Assembly: GCA_030867875.1 (NCBI GenBank)
Contig: JAOWCC010001501.1
Coordinates: 15,963,524 to 16,027,523, forward strand
Direction: 5' to 3'
DNA: 64,000 nt
DNA from: Actinernus sp. WN-2022
Taxonomy: Eukaryota; Cnidaria; Anthozoa; Actiniaria; Actinernidae
Part shown: piece by piece, positions 45,241 through 56,974 of the stretch
Position numbering within the stretch: the first letter of the stretch is position 1
Layout: every line of letters begins with the position of its first letter
Translations under genes and position numbers: made by a program
Notes under the pieces: generated by a model
What the model was told of the DNA's origin: nothing
Seen by the model: only the letters and a program-made list of their open reading frames with translations
The model's database searches: none

Positions 45241-48200
45241 TCATGTCTGCCTTCGTGAAGGGAGAACCTGTTTTTGCGTAAACCCAGATATTAAAATATC
45301 AGTTAGTGCTGTGACGATCAATAAATGGTACGTGCACGATGGAAGATCGATATTTGTTTTGCTTTCCATATTTACGGCTTTCTGACGAGATGATTAGAAA
45401 CTTATCAACTGGCGTTTCAGCCTGGCATATTAGGTGACCAAATGCTCCCCAAGCTCAACATAATCATCGCCTTACCTTCCAATTTAAGACGGCAGCTTTC
45501 CTGACGTCCGCTTTGCTTCGTTTCTCGCTCTTTTTAATTACCATGATGCCCCGCGCGCGGTTACATGACCCATCCGCTGCCATATTGACTGAATAGTCGT
45601 CTTGAATACGCATCAGCTCAGTTGGAGTGACAGATCGCTCTAGTACCATGATAATCTCTGCCCACTGGAGGGGAAATAACACCTTTATTATTAATATTTA
45701 TTATTCACCAAGCCATGTGGGGATGCAGGAGATGCAGGGGATAGAGGATGCAGGGAATGCAGGGGATGGAAGTTGGCACAGTGGTAAAACACTCGCCTCT
45801 CACCGCTGCGGTCCTGGGTTCGATTCCTGACTCAGGCACCGTATGTGAGTTAGGTTTGTTCTTGATTCCTTATCTGCATTCGAGGGTTTTACTCCGTGTT
45901 CTCCTTACTCCGTAAAAATCAACATGTGAGTCGAGTGTTGTATGTCCAAAACAGTTCATGTAGTGAGGAGTAAAATCAGGCCCACATCAGCTGTAAGCTG
46001 CCATAATAATGATTCATGTGAGTCGAGTGCTGTGTGTACTTCCCATAAAATTCATCCTGCTATAAAAATATAAAAGATTATTTTGTTATACTCGCGCATG
46101 TCAGTCAGCGGTAAGATTAGCGGGGGTAGCTCCAAATGGTTTCTGGTCGCAAGACACATCGTATAAAAATGCCGAAAGTTTAACAACGCAAGAGTTAAGA
46201 GATTTGGACTGGCTTATAATCACTACCAAAATTCGAAACTTTTAAAAAAGAATCGAATTTTAAATTTCGAGTGAAGTTTCAGCCAAAAAGAACCGCGCGA
46301 GTGTGATTACTTGGGTCAAATTCACGCATGCGCAAGTGTTTTTCGGACCTGTCGGCGCTGATCATAGCGAACAGAACGCGGGCTCAGGGAACGCAAATAC
46401 TGCATGTGAATGCTTTGTTCTTGTCATGCCCCGAACATATTACACTGAGTAATAAAACAGCATAGCTGGGCTTACCTGTCGTCTCCATTCCTTTTCAGAA
46501 CGATCCGCTATCTAAAAGAGTATCAGAAGAAATAAAACGAAAGCATTACTTATTGTACTGTACAACATAGCTGACTAACAGGTTCGCTGGTATACGTCCA
46601 TTTTTAATAGGATATTTTGTTTTCGAGGATCTCAAGATGAACTGCAAGCTTACACAGTAGTGATCCTGCTTAGTTCAAAACAAATTTATTCAAATTAATC
46701 AGAAATTAGATGAATACAGGAGTTGTGATTTAATCTCCACCACTGGTTTTATGCTACATGTTGTTCTCGGATGAGTTTCGGATTATTTGGCAGGTATGTC
46801 CTAGCCCCGGGGGGAGACTCCCCATAAAAATAGACGGGGGTGCTCGACCTATCTTTTAGTGGTTAAAATCGTTAGCAGTGCTATCTCTTAGGGGTCTTCC
46901 AAAGGTCTGCTATCTTTTAGGGGTCTCAGAGACCCAAAATTTTTGTGGCCGAGAAAAAATAGCGCTGGATCCTCGAGCATGAGACCCCACAAGTTGAATC
47001 GGTATTTACGGCTTCGATATAGAGTTTGATCCATCCGAATATTAAAGACGAGGTTATGGGGCAGAGCTTTGTCTCTTATTTCCTTTAGTTTGCACAAATT
47101 TGTCTTTTGGAGTGCTATCTTTTAGGGGTAATTTTTTTGTGAGCCACGCCCATATTGCTATCTTTTAGGGGTGAATTTCATTTCTCACGTCGAGCACCCC
47201 CGTCTATTTTTATGGGGAGTTCCCCCCCCCCTCTCCCCCCCGGGGTACTAGCTAGGGTTGATTTAAAGGTACTCTTTTAACTTGTGGCTTTTGCGTCCAA
47301 GTGTAGGCACAACTAAAGCATCTTACCACGTCCAGCGAAGTTTCTTCCCCTAAGAAACGTCAGAGCGATTTATCGATGTTTTTTTTCACAAGTCACACAC
47401 TACCTCTTTCCATTCATGTCCGTCTTTTATTCCAACTTAAACAACTTGACACGACCTCTGGATCCCAATTCAGACTTTAGACGACTTCAAAGGACAAAAT
47501 TCTGCTTTTGTATTTAAAGCGACTGGCTTAAAACCAAAGGGACTCCAAATGCTTTGTGCTGTATTTGAAGGTATTAAAATATAAATGTAAATTTCTTATG
47601 AATATTTAAACTGTCTGGGGACGGGGGACGGGAATTTGAACAATTCAAACTCAAAAAATTCAAATGCCTGGGGGGGGGGGGGGGGGGGGGGGGTGTTGAT
47701 GTTAGACAAGACAAGACATATTTTATTAGAGTGCCAAGCGACAGACTGTACATAGGCATGCTTCTCCAATATTCTATACAAGGATGGTTTGCCTAACTTT
47801 AAAACATTCATAGATGTATTTTGCTATTTCTGGCTTATGTTTATTGGGTGCGATTAAATCTTTATAGTTTGTTATTTTTTTGTTTATATCTTGAAAAAGA
47901 GAGTTTCTCAGATCAGAATATAATTGACATTTAGATACAAAATGTTCTTCGTTTTCCATAATTTGACAATGTGGGCATATTCTCAATTCAAGACTCACAT
48001 AAACTCTGTTATAACGGCCTCTTTCAATTTGTAAAATATGGTCGCTTATTCTTAACTTAGTTAGTGCTCTGCGATGATCTATGTTTTTAACTTCCAATAA
48101 ATAATCTTCGAGTTTATATTCTGTTTTGAACTCACGAAATGTTCTTAATTTGTTTCCTCCCACTGATCTGGATGTTAAACATAGACATTTTTTATTTGGA

Positions 48201-51200
48201 GTCTTACACAGAGAGTATATAGACTAACGTCCAAATAACCTTAAATTAATTGAATAATAATTACATCTGAGTAATTATAGCATACATTCAAATATGTATT
48301 TTGCTATTTCTTTCTGTATAGCTGGTTGTTTGATTGGAGGGTTAATAAGAAATAAAAATATATCATTGTCAGTCATTCGGTTCATCTTATTTTTAGTTTG
48401 CTTTTCTATACTGGAGAAAAGAATATTCCTTTTTTCACGGTATTGAGGACATTTTATCAAGAAATGTATCTCATCCTCTATGCCTTTTTTGCATATTTGG
48501 CATATTCTTTCTTCGAGTTTTTTATATGGTTTTGTGTACCGCCCAGTTTCTATTTCTAATTTGTGGTTACTTATTCTTTGTAAGTGCTATTCTATGGTTA
48601 GTGTTGGTGACCTGACTCAAGTAATCTTCATAGTTGTAGCTAGTTTTAAATTTTCGGTATGTTCTTAATTTGTTCTTTTGTTGCGGATCTTTTCTTGAAT
48701 CGTTATGTATGTCACTTGACCATATTTGTAGTTCAATGTCTCTTGGCCTCTGTCGGACAATGTTTTCGGTGGTTGTGTTATTGTAATATACAGTGTTCTG
48801 CCTATTAATCCACAGTTCTCCTAATCCTATTTGATGTAGCAAGGTTTTGATTTTGTGGCTCCAGCATTCTTTGTTGTCCTTATTTTTTATATATTTGTAT
48901 GCATTGCAGGATAGTTTATCTATATCAGAGTCACGTTTCGATTTGATCCCCCTTTTCACAAAATCCTGGATCCGCAAAATGTAGTATGTTTTATTTTTGA
49001 CTTAGGACAGGAGCCCATTCTGGCTTGAGAGGTATAACAAAACACTTCAGGGCTGTCACCCTCAGGAAGCAGTGGGTTTTGTTTCCCCTCGGCTCCACCT
49101 CTACGGGGAACTGTATCAAAACGGCTGGGTACAACTTTTTTTATGTAGGGGGTATGTAGGGACAGTTATTGGCTCACGAGTCAATGTATGGGATACTGAA
49201 GAACAATATATTAAATACAATTCTCGCTTTTCTAGGAGGGGGACTTTGGGGGGTTCTCAATACCGCAATACCGAAAAAAAAAAAAAAAAACACTGCATCA
49301 CCGCAAATACCGACAACTCAATGACGCAATATTTTTTTAAGAGTCCCGTGATTCACATGGATTTGACTTTGAAAATAACCACAACACCGTAAACATATCG
49401 TTGCACCGAACATCGCAGGTTTGAAAACACAAACAACGCACATGCAGTATTTGAGATCACCACAATATGGGATTTAATTTACCGAAATACCGCACTAAAA
49501 ACTGAACCACACCACAACACCGCAAACCCCAATGTCCCCCTCCTCGAGTAATTAAGCGGTACTTAGCGAGAGTGGTTACTCTATTAACTATGGACTTAAC
49601 CCACAACTTACCTTAAGTAATAGCATGGCATGAAGGAAATTAGTGATTAAATTTCCTCGAGGCTTAGGGGAAATTTAATCCGGCACTAATTTCCCGAAAT
49701 GTCAGTCGATACATTAGTACCGTGAGTGGCGGGTAATACCCCCTACCCCTTTTTTCGATGGTGATTTTCTCGCGTTGTAAAATAGGGATACCTGATTTTA
49801 ATGCAGATACACGTTCCTCTCTGCCTGTAGAAACTAGAAACATAGTTACTTCTTCAATAAGTATTCTATTCAAGAATATATTTGTGGTCAAAAATCTAGA
49901 TTTTGCCAAAATAGGTGGTGGGTTCCGGGTACAACCCCCCTTCCATCAAAATTGGGTCCCGCCAGAGTACCATTGTTTTGACCTCTTCCCTAACGGAGAA
50001 TCGTCCAAGTAGGCCAACGTAACGTATGGACTTCCGCATGGGTCTGTGCTGGGGCCGACACTTTTCACTCTACACAAGCGACTTACCTGAGGCAGTGGTC
50101 TCCAGATCTCTTTATATGTATGCTGATGATACGACCATCTATTGTGTAGGCGAGTCGGTGGACTCCATCACTAATATCTCAACAATTAAGGCGCTAAAGG
50201 AGCTCGTGGATTGGAGTTTGAAAAATTACCTCATCCCAAAAAGTGCGAAGCCATGATCTTACATCGAGGCAGCTTCATCGGCCCGCTTAACGCCCCGTCT
50301 CTTAAGAACCACAATATAAAATGGGTGACCCACTCAAGGTTGCTAGGATCCGTCATATACTAGAGGTTAAGAAATGACTTGCTAATCATGAGTTAAATGT
50401 GTTAAAACGTAGCCGGTTTCAACCGCGCCATATACGCTTTTGGATTTGTGTTCTAAGATAATTTTACCTTCCGTAATATATGCATTGCCGATCTGGGGTA
50501 GTTTTACCAATAAGGATGGCTTCTATGCCTTAGAATCGTTACATTGTAGAGGTGCTATGCTAATATACGGCCTTCCGTAGACGTACTCAAGGAAGCAAAA
50601 CGGGACCCTTTATTCTCAATGTAGAAAGTAAGCCATACCACAGGCCCTGTATAATTTAGATTTTGGTGCTGAATCACCGCAAACTGCGCCTCACAATAAC
50701 GATAATTTTATATATTACTGAATTATTAATTTTAAATATAGATGCTTAATATCAATGATATGGACACAGCAGATTTGGACTTTTACTTCAGTCTATAAAA
50801 TAGTTTTTTTTTAACAATATTATATATAGTTAGCATTTTAATGTGAAATTTGTATGTAGTTAATTAGTTTATTTTAGTATTATACACGACCTCACAAGTG
50901 GTTACGCTTTAATCTTTTATCGTGTTTAAATAAAAGTAATTGTATTGTATTCACAAAGATTTTGCAACAGGTATCTCCCGGAGCTCCTGGTATCTCAACA
51001 ATCTGATTCTGCACTTTTATAAATTGTCAGTTCTGCCATATTTGCGAGCAGGCCATAAAAAAATGGCGGAAAACGAGAATCCATAACTTACGGCACGGAC
51101 CGAGCAAACGAAGTTAATAAGATGTTTATTATGAACTTCTTCATTTTCTTTGAGACCGGAGTGGGAGGAAGGTCCGTACATAGAAGTTATGGACCGCAAA

Positions 51201-51250
51201 TTGATCCGAATCGAGGAAACAAATACTCTTGGTACTGAGCTTGATATCAT
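45241..51250 (-). CDS. Unrecognised four-exon gene candidate
   Basis: Exons in transcript order: 51,250-51,092 (ATG, 53 codons, basic/Ser-rich start MISSSVPRVFVSSIRINLRS, donor GCC|GTAAGT); 46,511-46,476 (12 codons, IADRSEKEWRRQ, acceptor TTTTAG, donor CAG|GTAAGC); 45,664-45,476 (63 codons, WAEIIMVLERSVTPTELM ..., acceptor CCCCTCCAG, donor AAG|GTAAGG); and 45,381-45,241 (46 codons and a stop, acceptor CTCGTCAG after a CTAAT branch-like site). All junctions are phase 0, and the joined frame of 174 residues has no internal stop. No family recognised. The start could be a mitochondrial targeting sequence. Exons 2 and 3 are the best supported; 1 and 4 are weaker. Confidence 0.35.
45720..45770. 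repeat. GATGCAGG short tandem repeat
   Basis: Degenerate repeats of GATGCAGGG/GATGCAGGA directly before a SINE. Confidence 0.65.
45774..46000 (+). mobile_element. tRNA-Glu-derived SINE, fuller copy
   Basis: Head TGGCACAGTGGTAAAACAC, anticodon region CTCTCAC, B box GGTTCGATTCC, followed by the body (GTGAGTTAGGTTTG, CCGTAAAAATCAACATG). Matches the interrupted SINE at 5,663. Confidence 0.78.
46805..47244. mobile_element. Foldback element with GC-rich ends and internal GCTATCTTTTAGGGGT repeats
   Basis: Inverted arms CCCCGGGGGG ... ACTCCCCATAAAAATAGACG on both sides. The motif CTATCTTTTAGGGGT occurs about four times inside (some copies shortened or varied). 440 bp, non-coding. Its right end is also the start of the 267-bp repeat at 47,237. 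Confidence 0.8.
47237..47503. repeat. 267-bp repeat, copy 2
   Basis: Identical to 41,688-41,954; begins at the right terminus of the foldback element. Confidence 0.85.
47670..47693. repeat. Homopolymer (G)24
   Basis: Twenty-four consecutive G on the plus strand, a likely assembly or sequencing weak point. Confidence 0.9.
47774..48163 (-). pseudogene. LINE C-terminal fragment with zinc-knuckle-like motif, copy 1
   Basis: Minus-strand frame with KLRTFREFKTEYKLEDYL, RALTKLRISDH, RGRYNR, then CPHCQIMENEEHFVSKC. This is a typical C-terminal end of non-LTR retrotransposon ORFs. No start or catalytic domain. Confidence 0.7.
48275..48977 (-). pseudogene. LINE C-terminal fragment, copy 2 (frameshifted)
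   Basis: Two minus-strand pieces (48,977-48,567 and 48,460-48,275) with KNKLRTYRKFKTSYNYEDYL, HRIALTK, and an RNILFSSIEKQTKN-like end. Homologous to the copy at 47,774 and next to it in the same orientation. Confidence 0.68.
49200..49540. repeat. ACCGCAA-rich degenerate tract
   Basis: Repeated ACCGCAA/ATACCG words around an (A)17-18 run near 49,275. Similar words recur near 54,520. Confidence 0.5.
49636..49697. repeat. Stem-loop, about 60 bp
   Basis: GAAATTAGTG...TTAAATTTCC pairs with GGAAATTTAAT...CACTAATTTCC around a short loop. Confidence 0.5.
50015..50950 (+). pseudogene. LINE reverse-transcriptase fragment with YADD box
   Basis: GLPHGSVLGPTLFTL, then after a frame change SDLPEAVVSRSLYMYADDTTIY (YADD at 50,119-50,130), followed by decayed sequence to a 3' end with AATAAAAGTAATTGTATTG near 50,945. 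5'-truncated. Confidence 0.75.
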
Positions 51251-51259
51251 GTCTCCAGC

Positions 51260-53430
51260 ATTGTTTGGCAGACTCTACTTTCCTTGCGAATGAACAATCA
51301 AACAATCGAATCACAGCAAAGAAATGGTAATCGCCAGCGTTTTTTTGTTGCCGTTGGCGTGTGTGGAAAAAATACCATTGACACATGCCAATGGTAAAAA
51401 AAGTCGCCGCCTAAGAATGAACTGCTTTAGAAGGGCCCAAATCGCAAAAATGCATCCAGACAACTTTATTAAGTATCAATCTTTTATTTCTGAAGCTTTG
51501 TTCTGTAGTTATCGGGAAAGAGAATTCACAGAATTAACTGATACTACAAGAAATCTATGAAGATTAGTAAGGAGAATTTAGATGTTACTTACTGAAATTA
51601 AGTATTAATATCGGAAAATGCAAGAAAGAAAAACAAGAATGCTACCCCTTGGACATCTTTTGTTTGATATGATTTTTTCAAACGTTTGTCTGTCCGGGTG
51701 CAATCCATTAATTAATTATATTATTGTGCTTGGAGTGTCTTTTTCACGCGAAGTTATGTTAAAATGTGTAATCTCGGTACCGTTCATGCAGCTTTGTGTA
51801 ATCTAGAAAATAAAGTTATAGCCGTTCACGAATACTTGCCGTACTGTGGCTTAGTGCACGAAAAGTGGTAATGTATACTGAATGGAATCAGGTGAGAGAT
51901 CCTGGCAGTCTATCAAGCAACTGAGATGGAATTACAACAAACCCTGTAGCAGCCTTGCATGCCGGTGATTCAGTTCTTTTAAAATCTGGTAAGTATAATA
52001 ATGGCTCTATTCTGAAGTCCTCTTAAAAAAAACAATATTGTCTAGGGTAGGCCTACTTTGTAGGAAGGTTTTTAGAACTGTTAAAATGACTCCTACTTGG
52101 TTTAGAATCCGTGCATTTACATCCTTGACTTTTACTTGGCAATATTTTGTGATCCAAATTGTTTTTTTAACTTGACGTCATGTCAAAGATTACCTGAATT
52201 TAACGTTTTCAATATATTGAAAATTGCCAAACATTTGTCAAGTGCGCGAGAAAGAAAGCACAAGTGCCGGATTTGAAAGAATAAAAACTCATTGTTCTAA
52301 ATCAGTAAGGAAGTTAATTGTTTTTATCATTCATGAATTAAACCTTTTCCATATAAAACGTATATATTGAATTTCAAGTTATTTCCGAAAGCATTAGCTA
52401 TCGCCCGTTTCACACAATATTGACCAGAGCGAGATTGGAAAAAATTGTTTTCACTGATGAAAAATCTCATATATACTATATATAAATATATGATATCCTT
52501 TAATGCATATAGAGTCCAGATAAAAAATATATATAGTCGAAATATCGGCAAAGGAAAGTTAATTCCAGTTTATTGTTATATATTTATGTTATCTATCTTT
52601 GTTCAATAAAGACCGAATCACCTGTCACCAATCTTTTCTACAAAAGAAGCAACGTCCACTCTACGAAAACAAACATCTTACTAACCTATGGACTCGATTG
52701 CATTCGACACAATCTCGCATTTTAACTTAGCCTGTGCAGTGGGCGGGGGAGAGGCAGCATTCACGAACTTTAGGTTACGCTAGTAGTTTACTGAATCGTT
52801 TGTGTAAATATTAACCTCTGATCTTTGCTGACTTTTCCTTTATATATACAATATTGCAAGATATCGTTGCGACGAATCTTTGAACCTTCATTTGTTGTAA
52901 TCGCCTTGGCTAATATTATGGAAACGAAGATTTATTGACAGTTATTCTGCCTTCTTCGTATTGATTCAAAAAATTGTCCGAAATGTACTGCAGTACCAAC
53001 GTGAGCTGTATTCAATTATCAATTGCTCTTCTTAGATTCGAGGAAAATATAACGGCATGACTTGAACTCAATATCTCATTGAGTACTAACTGTTGAAATA
53101 GTTCAACGAACAACGCTTTTCTCTTTTCTATAAAATTACATAAGGTGCACCGTCGTCATACCATTAGAAGCTTGCATATTGTTACCCATAATTCTTCGCG
53201 GACGAAAAACTTTGAATTCCTTATAAAATTGCGGCAAGGAGGTTTTAAATCTTAAAAAACGCCGGTACACGTGAAGTTGTCAATACACCGAAGAGAATAG
53301 AGGATTTCTGCGTGTGTTTTACTGTAACATAGCCACGGTATAACGCGCGCTCGGATTGGCTAAACAGCGTGTTTTATCAGTCAGAGTATATAACATGCAC
53401 TGCGCGCTTCAATCTATATCATAAAGCAAG
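51260..53430. other. No gene seen
   Basis: Short frames only (for example 51,324-51,560), no family match. AT-rich, with a small hairpin at about 51,370-51,395 (CCATTGACACATGCCAATGG). Confidence 0.45.
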
Positions 53431-53439
53431 TAAAGAAGG

Positions 53440-53590
53440 ACTGGCTCGCGCATTATAACATGTATCAGGTCTCCCTTCCCGTAGGTAAGAGAGGGTCTGT
53501 GTCGAGTACTTTGTTCACCAATAATGCACACTCATTAGCCAATCACATGCTTGGATTTTATTCAGTGCACGAAATTTGAACATTAAACTG
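53440..53590. repeat. Dispersed repeat (inverted copy of 30,594-30,730)
   Basis: Reads TAAGAGAGGGTCTGTGTCGAG, CACCAATAATGCACACTCAT and AGCCAATCACATGCTTGG, the reverse complement of the earlier copy. Confidence 0.65.
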
Positions 53591-53599
53591 TCATAAAAG

Positions 53600-55056
53600 T
53601 ACTCCAGTCATTTGAGAACACTCAAGAAATGTTAAAAGTACGTGCATTCGGCTTGTCGCTTTCACATATCAAAATCATTGCACACAGAAGAGGACATTTG
53701 GTATTGGTCATCGCTTTGAAGTAAATGCGATTTTATTTGAGAGAGAGAACAACTTCAGTCGCATTACAAGTTTATAATATGGCTTACCTATTGATACCAG
53801 AACTATACGAAGGAGAATTCTCTGCTTTCGTTTTGACCGCTCCAAAATCTCTCCTACTGCAGCTCCCGCCATTACAAAGGTCACACAAGAAAAAATAGCA
53901 CGAAATGGAATTTTAACAGCGATTTATTGCATTCTAACTGCTTTAAACTCGATGTTCTGTGCATCAAAACACTGGAAATTTATTTTCCTTTCTGAATTCA
54001 GCGGTAGAAAGTCAGTTTAGACATGCGTATTCAAGCTAAACCCAGTTTTCTTCTGCTTGGTCGTCCATAAACGAGTAACGCCTTGTAAAAATTCACTTCA
54101 CTCGCGAAAGCAAATTCAAATTTACTCAGTCGAAATCTTAATATAATCATTCCAAACAGTTACCAGTTGCAGATTAGATGTTACTTAACTTTGATTTGAA
54201 GGTAGATCTTTTTCATAAATCATTTTATTTGTTTTAGAAGGCAAAATAGCTCCCAAAACCATGTATTTTCGATTGATATAACTGGGCCGTTAATGGAAGT
54301 GAGTCACCGGATATCGATATGTAGGCTTTTGTACGCAATGACTTTGATATTATTTCTCTTATATTCTCAAATTCCCGTCGTGTTTTATGATAGTATAGTA
54401 CATGGCTTAGGTTTCTTTATTCGTTAAATACATTTAGGCAAGCCTAAAAATGGAGCTCGATAAGATACATGTAGTCAATATCTGGTACTAACAGTCATAG
54501 GTCCGAGAACTACCGCCGGGCAGAACCGCAATACCGGAAAACAAAGGGAAAACACTAATAAATTAAGTGAACCAAGAGACTGGATGAATACTGGAATAAT
54601 CAACTAAAAGTCGATATGCTAATCACCGTGGGAAGCGAGTAGCAGCTGCATGGCTGCATTCATAACCGTAGTGCCATATGTTAGAGTATTACACTGTATC
54701 AGCTTTGCTGTAGTCTTCGGACTTCTTAAAGTGTTACAAAAAGAAGCCCTTTTGTCAGTGGTTTTCTAAAAGCCTCTTGATTCATGGAGGATATTTACCA
54801 AACAGATCACTACTGCGCTACCTCCTCCAAGCGATATTTCCATTGTAGGCTTCCGTAGGTCCAGAAGAGCGCTTACGTCAAGAGCGTGGGCCAAAAAGGA
54901 AATGAGGAAACCATTTATTTCTTATCAGTTGTCAAGATTTTTGATCTTTTTGGTTTAATCGGCTGAGTAAGTGCCTAGAATCATTATTATGAATCAAACA
55001 TTTTGCGACGTTTTGCGATAATATTGGTCAGTTGTTTGTAATTGCTTTATCACTTG
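53600..55056. other. No gene seen
   Basis: No convincing coding frame. 54,595-54,650 repeats a motif also found near 11,420-11,480 (ATCAACTAAAAGTCGAT, GGGAAGCGAGTAGCAGCTG). Confidence 0.45.
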
Positions 55057-55059
55057 AGG

Positions 55060-55338
55060 CATAGTTAATAAAGTGGAATGGTTAGGAAACCCGGCAAACT
55101 TCAAAGGGCCTAACAACGGCGTTGCAATTGAGGTTCGAAGGGAGTAAGATAAGAGATTGTGCACGGTCATAGTTCATTAGCGTCCCCTGAACGCCTGAAT
55201 CCACTGATTAACATATTCCAATATCTATTGTGTTTTGTGCATGGTCACGGTTGAAGAAAAGAGGAGAGAGACCTATAACAAAGAAGGTCGCCAGGTTTCA
55301 TAACCATTCCACTCTATTAAAACTATGCTTGAGGCTAC
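55060..55338. mobile_element. CATAGTTAATA-ended element, copy 1
   Basis: Ends CATAGTTAATAAAGTGG/CCACTCTATTAAAACTATG, flanked by CTTGAGG on each side (7-8-bp target duplication). The interior matches 62,325-62,608 in inverse orientation. Confidence 0.78.
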
Positions 55339-56142
55339 AGTTCCAAAAACTACGAAAACTCTTTCATCTTTACTATTCTATTAAGTGCATAAGCTATCAA
55401 TTTCAAATACTTGCCTTGCAAAATTATTACAACCGCAATCCACACACCGGAACTATGAGCTTTTTTACGAAAAAAACCACACCAGTTTACATAACCTGAA
55501 AGAAATAATGCAACAAGTCACGCATGAATGGACAAACAACACACAAGAGATACATGTATTTTAACTGAAAACGTGCATCCATTTCTGAGAAAAAAGTCAC
55601 GATTTGTATCGAGATCTGTATCGGAGGAGCCCACACTCATTTGGCTTATCATTATCATTATCGTGACCGAGATCGAATTTGAAATTGATGCCGAAACTGA
55701 TGTTCTTTAAATTTCTTACGGAAACAATTTGTTCTCGACCAAGGAAAAATCAATTCGTAAACGACTCATGCAAGATGAACGTGCACGACATCTTCTGCGT
55801 TATCTGGCCGTACTATCTGTATCGGCTTTACAATCTAGCGTGGAAGCCGTATCCATATAACAGCTATTTTAACAAAGGTTGTCACGCACAAATGCGGACA
55901 TTCCCAGACCGAAATGGATTATGGATAACTTTCTCGTACTTCATTAGATATTAATGGCACATCGACCAATGAGGAGTCTTGTTTCAGGTCACGTTTAATG
56001 CCTGGAAACCAGGCATAATACGCCAAATTTGCATATTTGCTATGTTTGGAAACGATTTCAAAAACAGCAATATGCAAATTCGTTAAAACAACTCTTGGAA
56101 AAGGATTCGATTCATTTCACGATTGACAAGGAAGGATAATCT

Positions 56143-56312
56143 CATTAAAGAATGCTAAATCAGGATTAATGCTTTGCGAGCTTGAACAATATAAAACCGT
56201 TACAATCACCATTTTCGTACTGTACGAAAATGGCGATTGTAACGGTTTTATCAAATGTATACACGGGCTCGCAAAACATTAACCCTGATTGGCATTCTTT
56301 AACTTTAGCCAA
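56143..56312. mobile_element. Near-complete palindrome, about 170 bp
   Basis: Left half from ATTAAAGAATGCTAAATCAG to ATTTTCGTAC is mirrored through a centre near 56,220 to CTGATTGGCATTCTTTAA. Arms AAAACCGTTACAATC/GATTGTAACGGTTTT are exact. A MITE or snapback sequence. Confidence 0.75.
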
Positions 56313-56974
56313 TCAGAGCGATTCATGTTGTGTTCAGTGTCTCGGCCAAAATAAGTCATATCGTCAAAATAACTGTAAACATGACTCTCTACATCTAGAA
56401 GTTTGATAAGTCAGATACAGAATTCATGTCCATGCTTTATCGGATGTACAAACTTCCAGCTCGAGTTTATAAATCCCATAAAGCGTCGCCACTCAATAGT
56501 ACTAGTATTATCAGCTATATTGAGTAATTGCATTATCTAAAATAGCCTTCTTACACACCAAGTATCACATTAAGTAGTTGTATTATTCGCGACAGTTTTT
56601 CTTAGACTTACTAACTATACATTGTTGTTTTTCTCAGTATTTGTATAGTTTGTGATAGTTTTTAACTCACCATGTAAATTATCTCCTGTACTTTCAGTAG
56701 TTTCATTATTGTATCACATATTATATCAAATATATACCATTTTGCCGTTGGTCTGCCCTCTCAGAGATGCACAAATGACGTCAAAAAGTGACGAGAAAAA
56801 CAGTCATGACCCTCGACTGCGTCTCGTGGCGTACTTCTTTGTTCTCGTGACATTTTAATGTCATCCGTGCACCTGCACGATGTCACGTTCACGATAAAAT
56901 GACCATAATTCATTTGTTATCAAGACTATCTAATGATGAGTTTTTTTGAAAGAAACAGAGAAAGCCACAAATGT

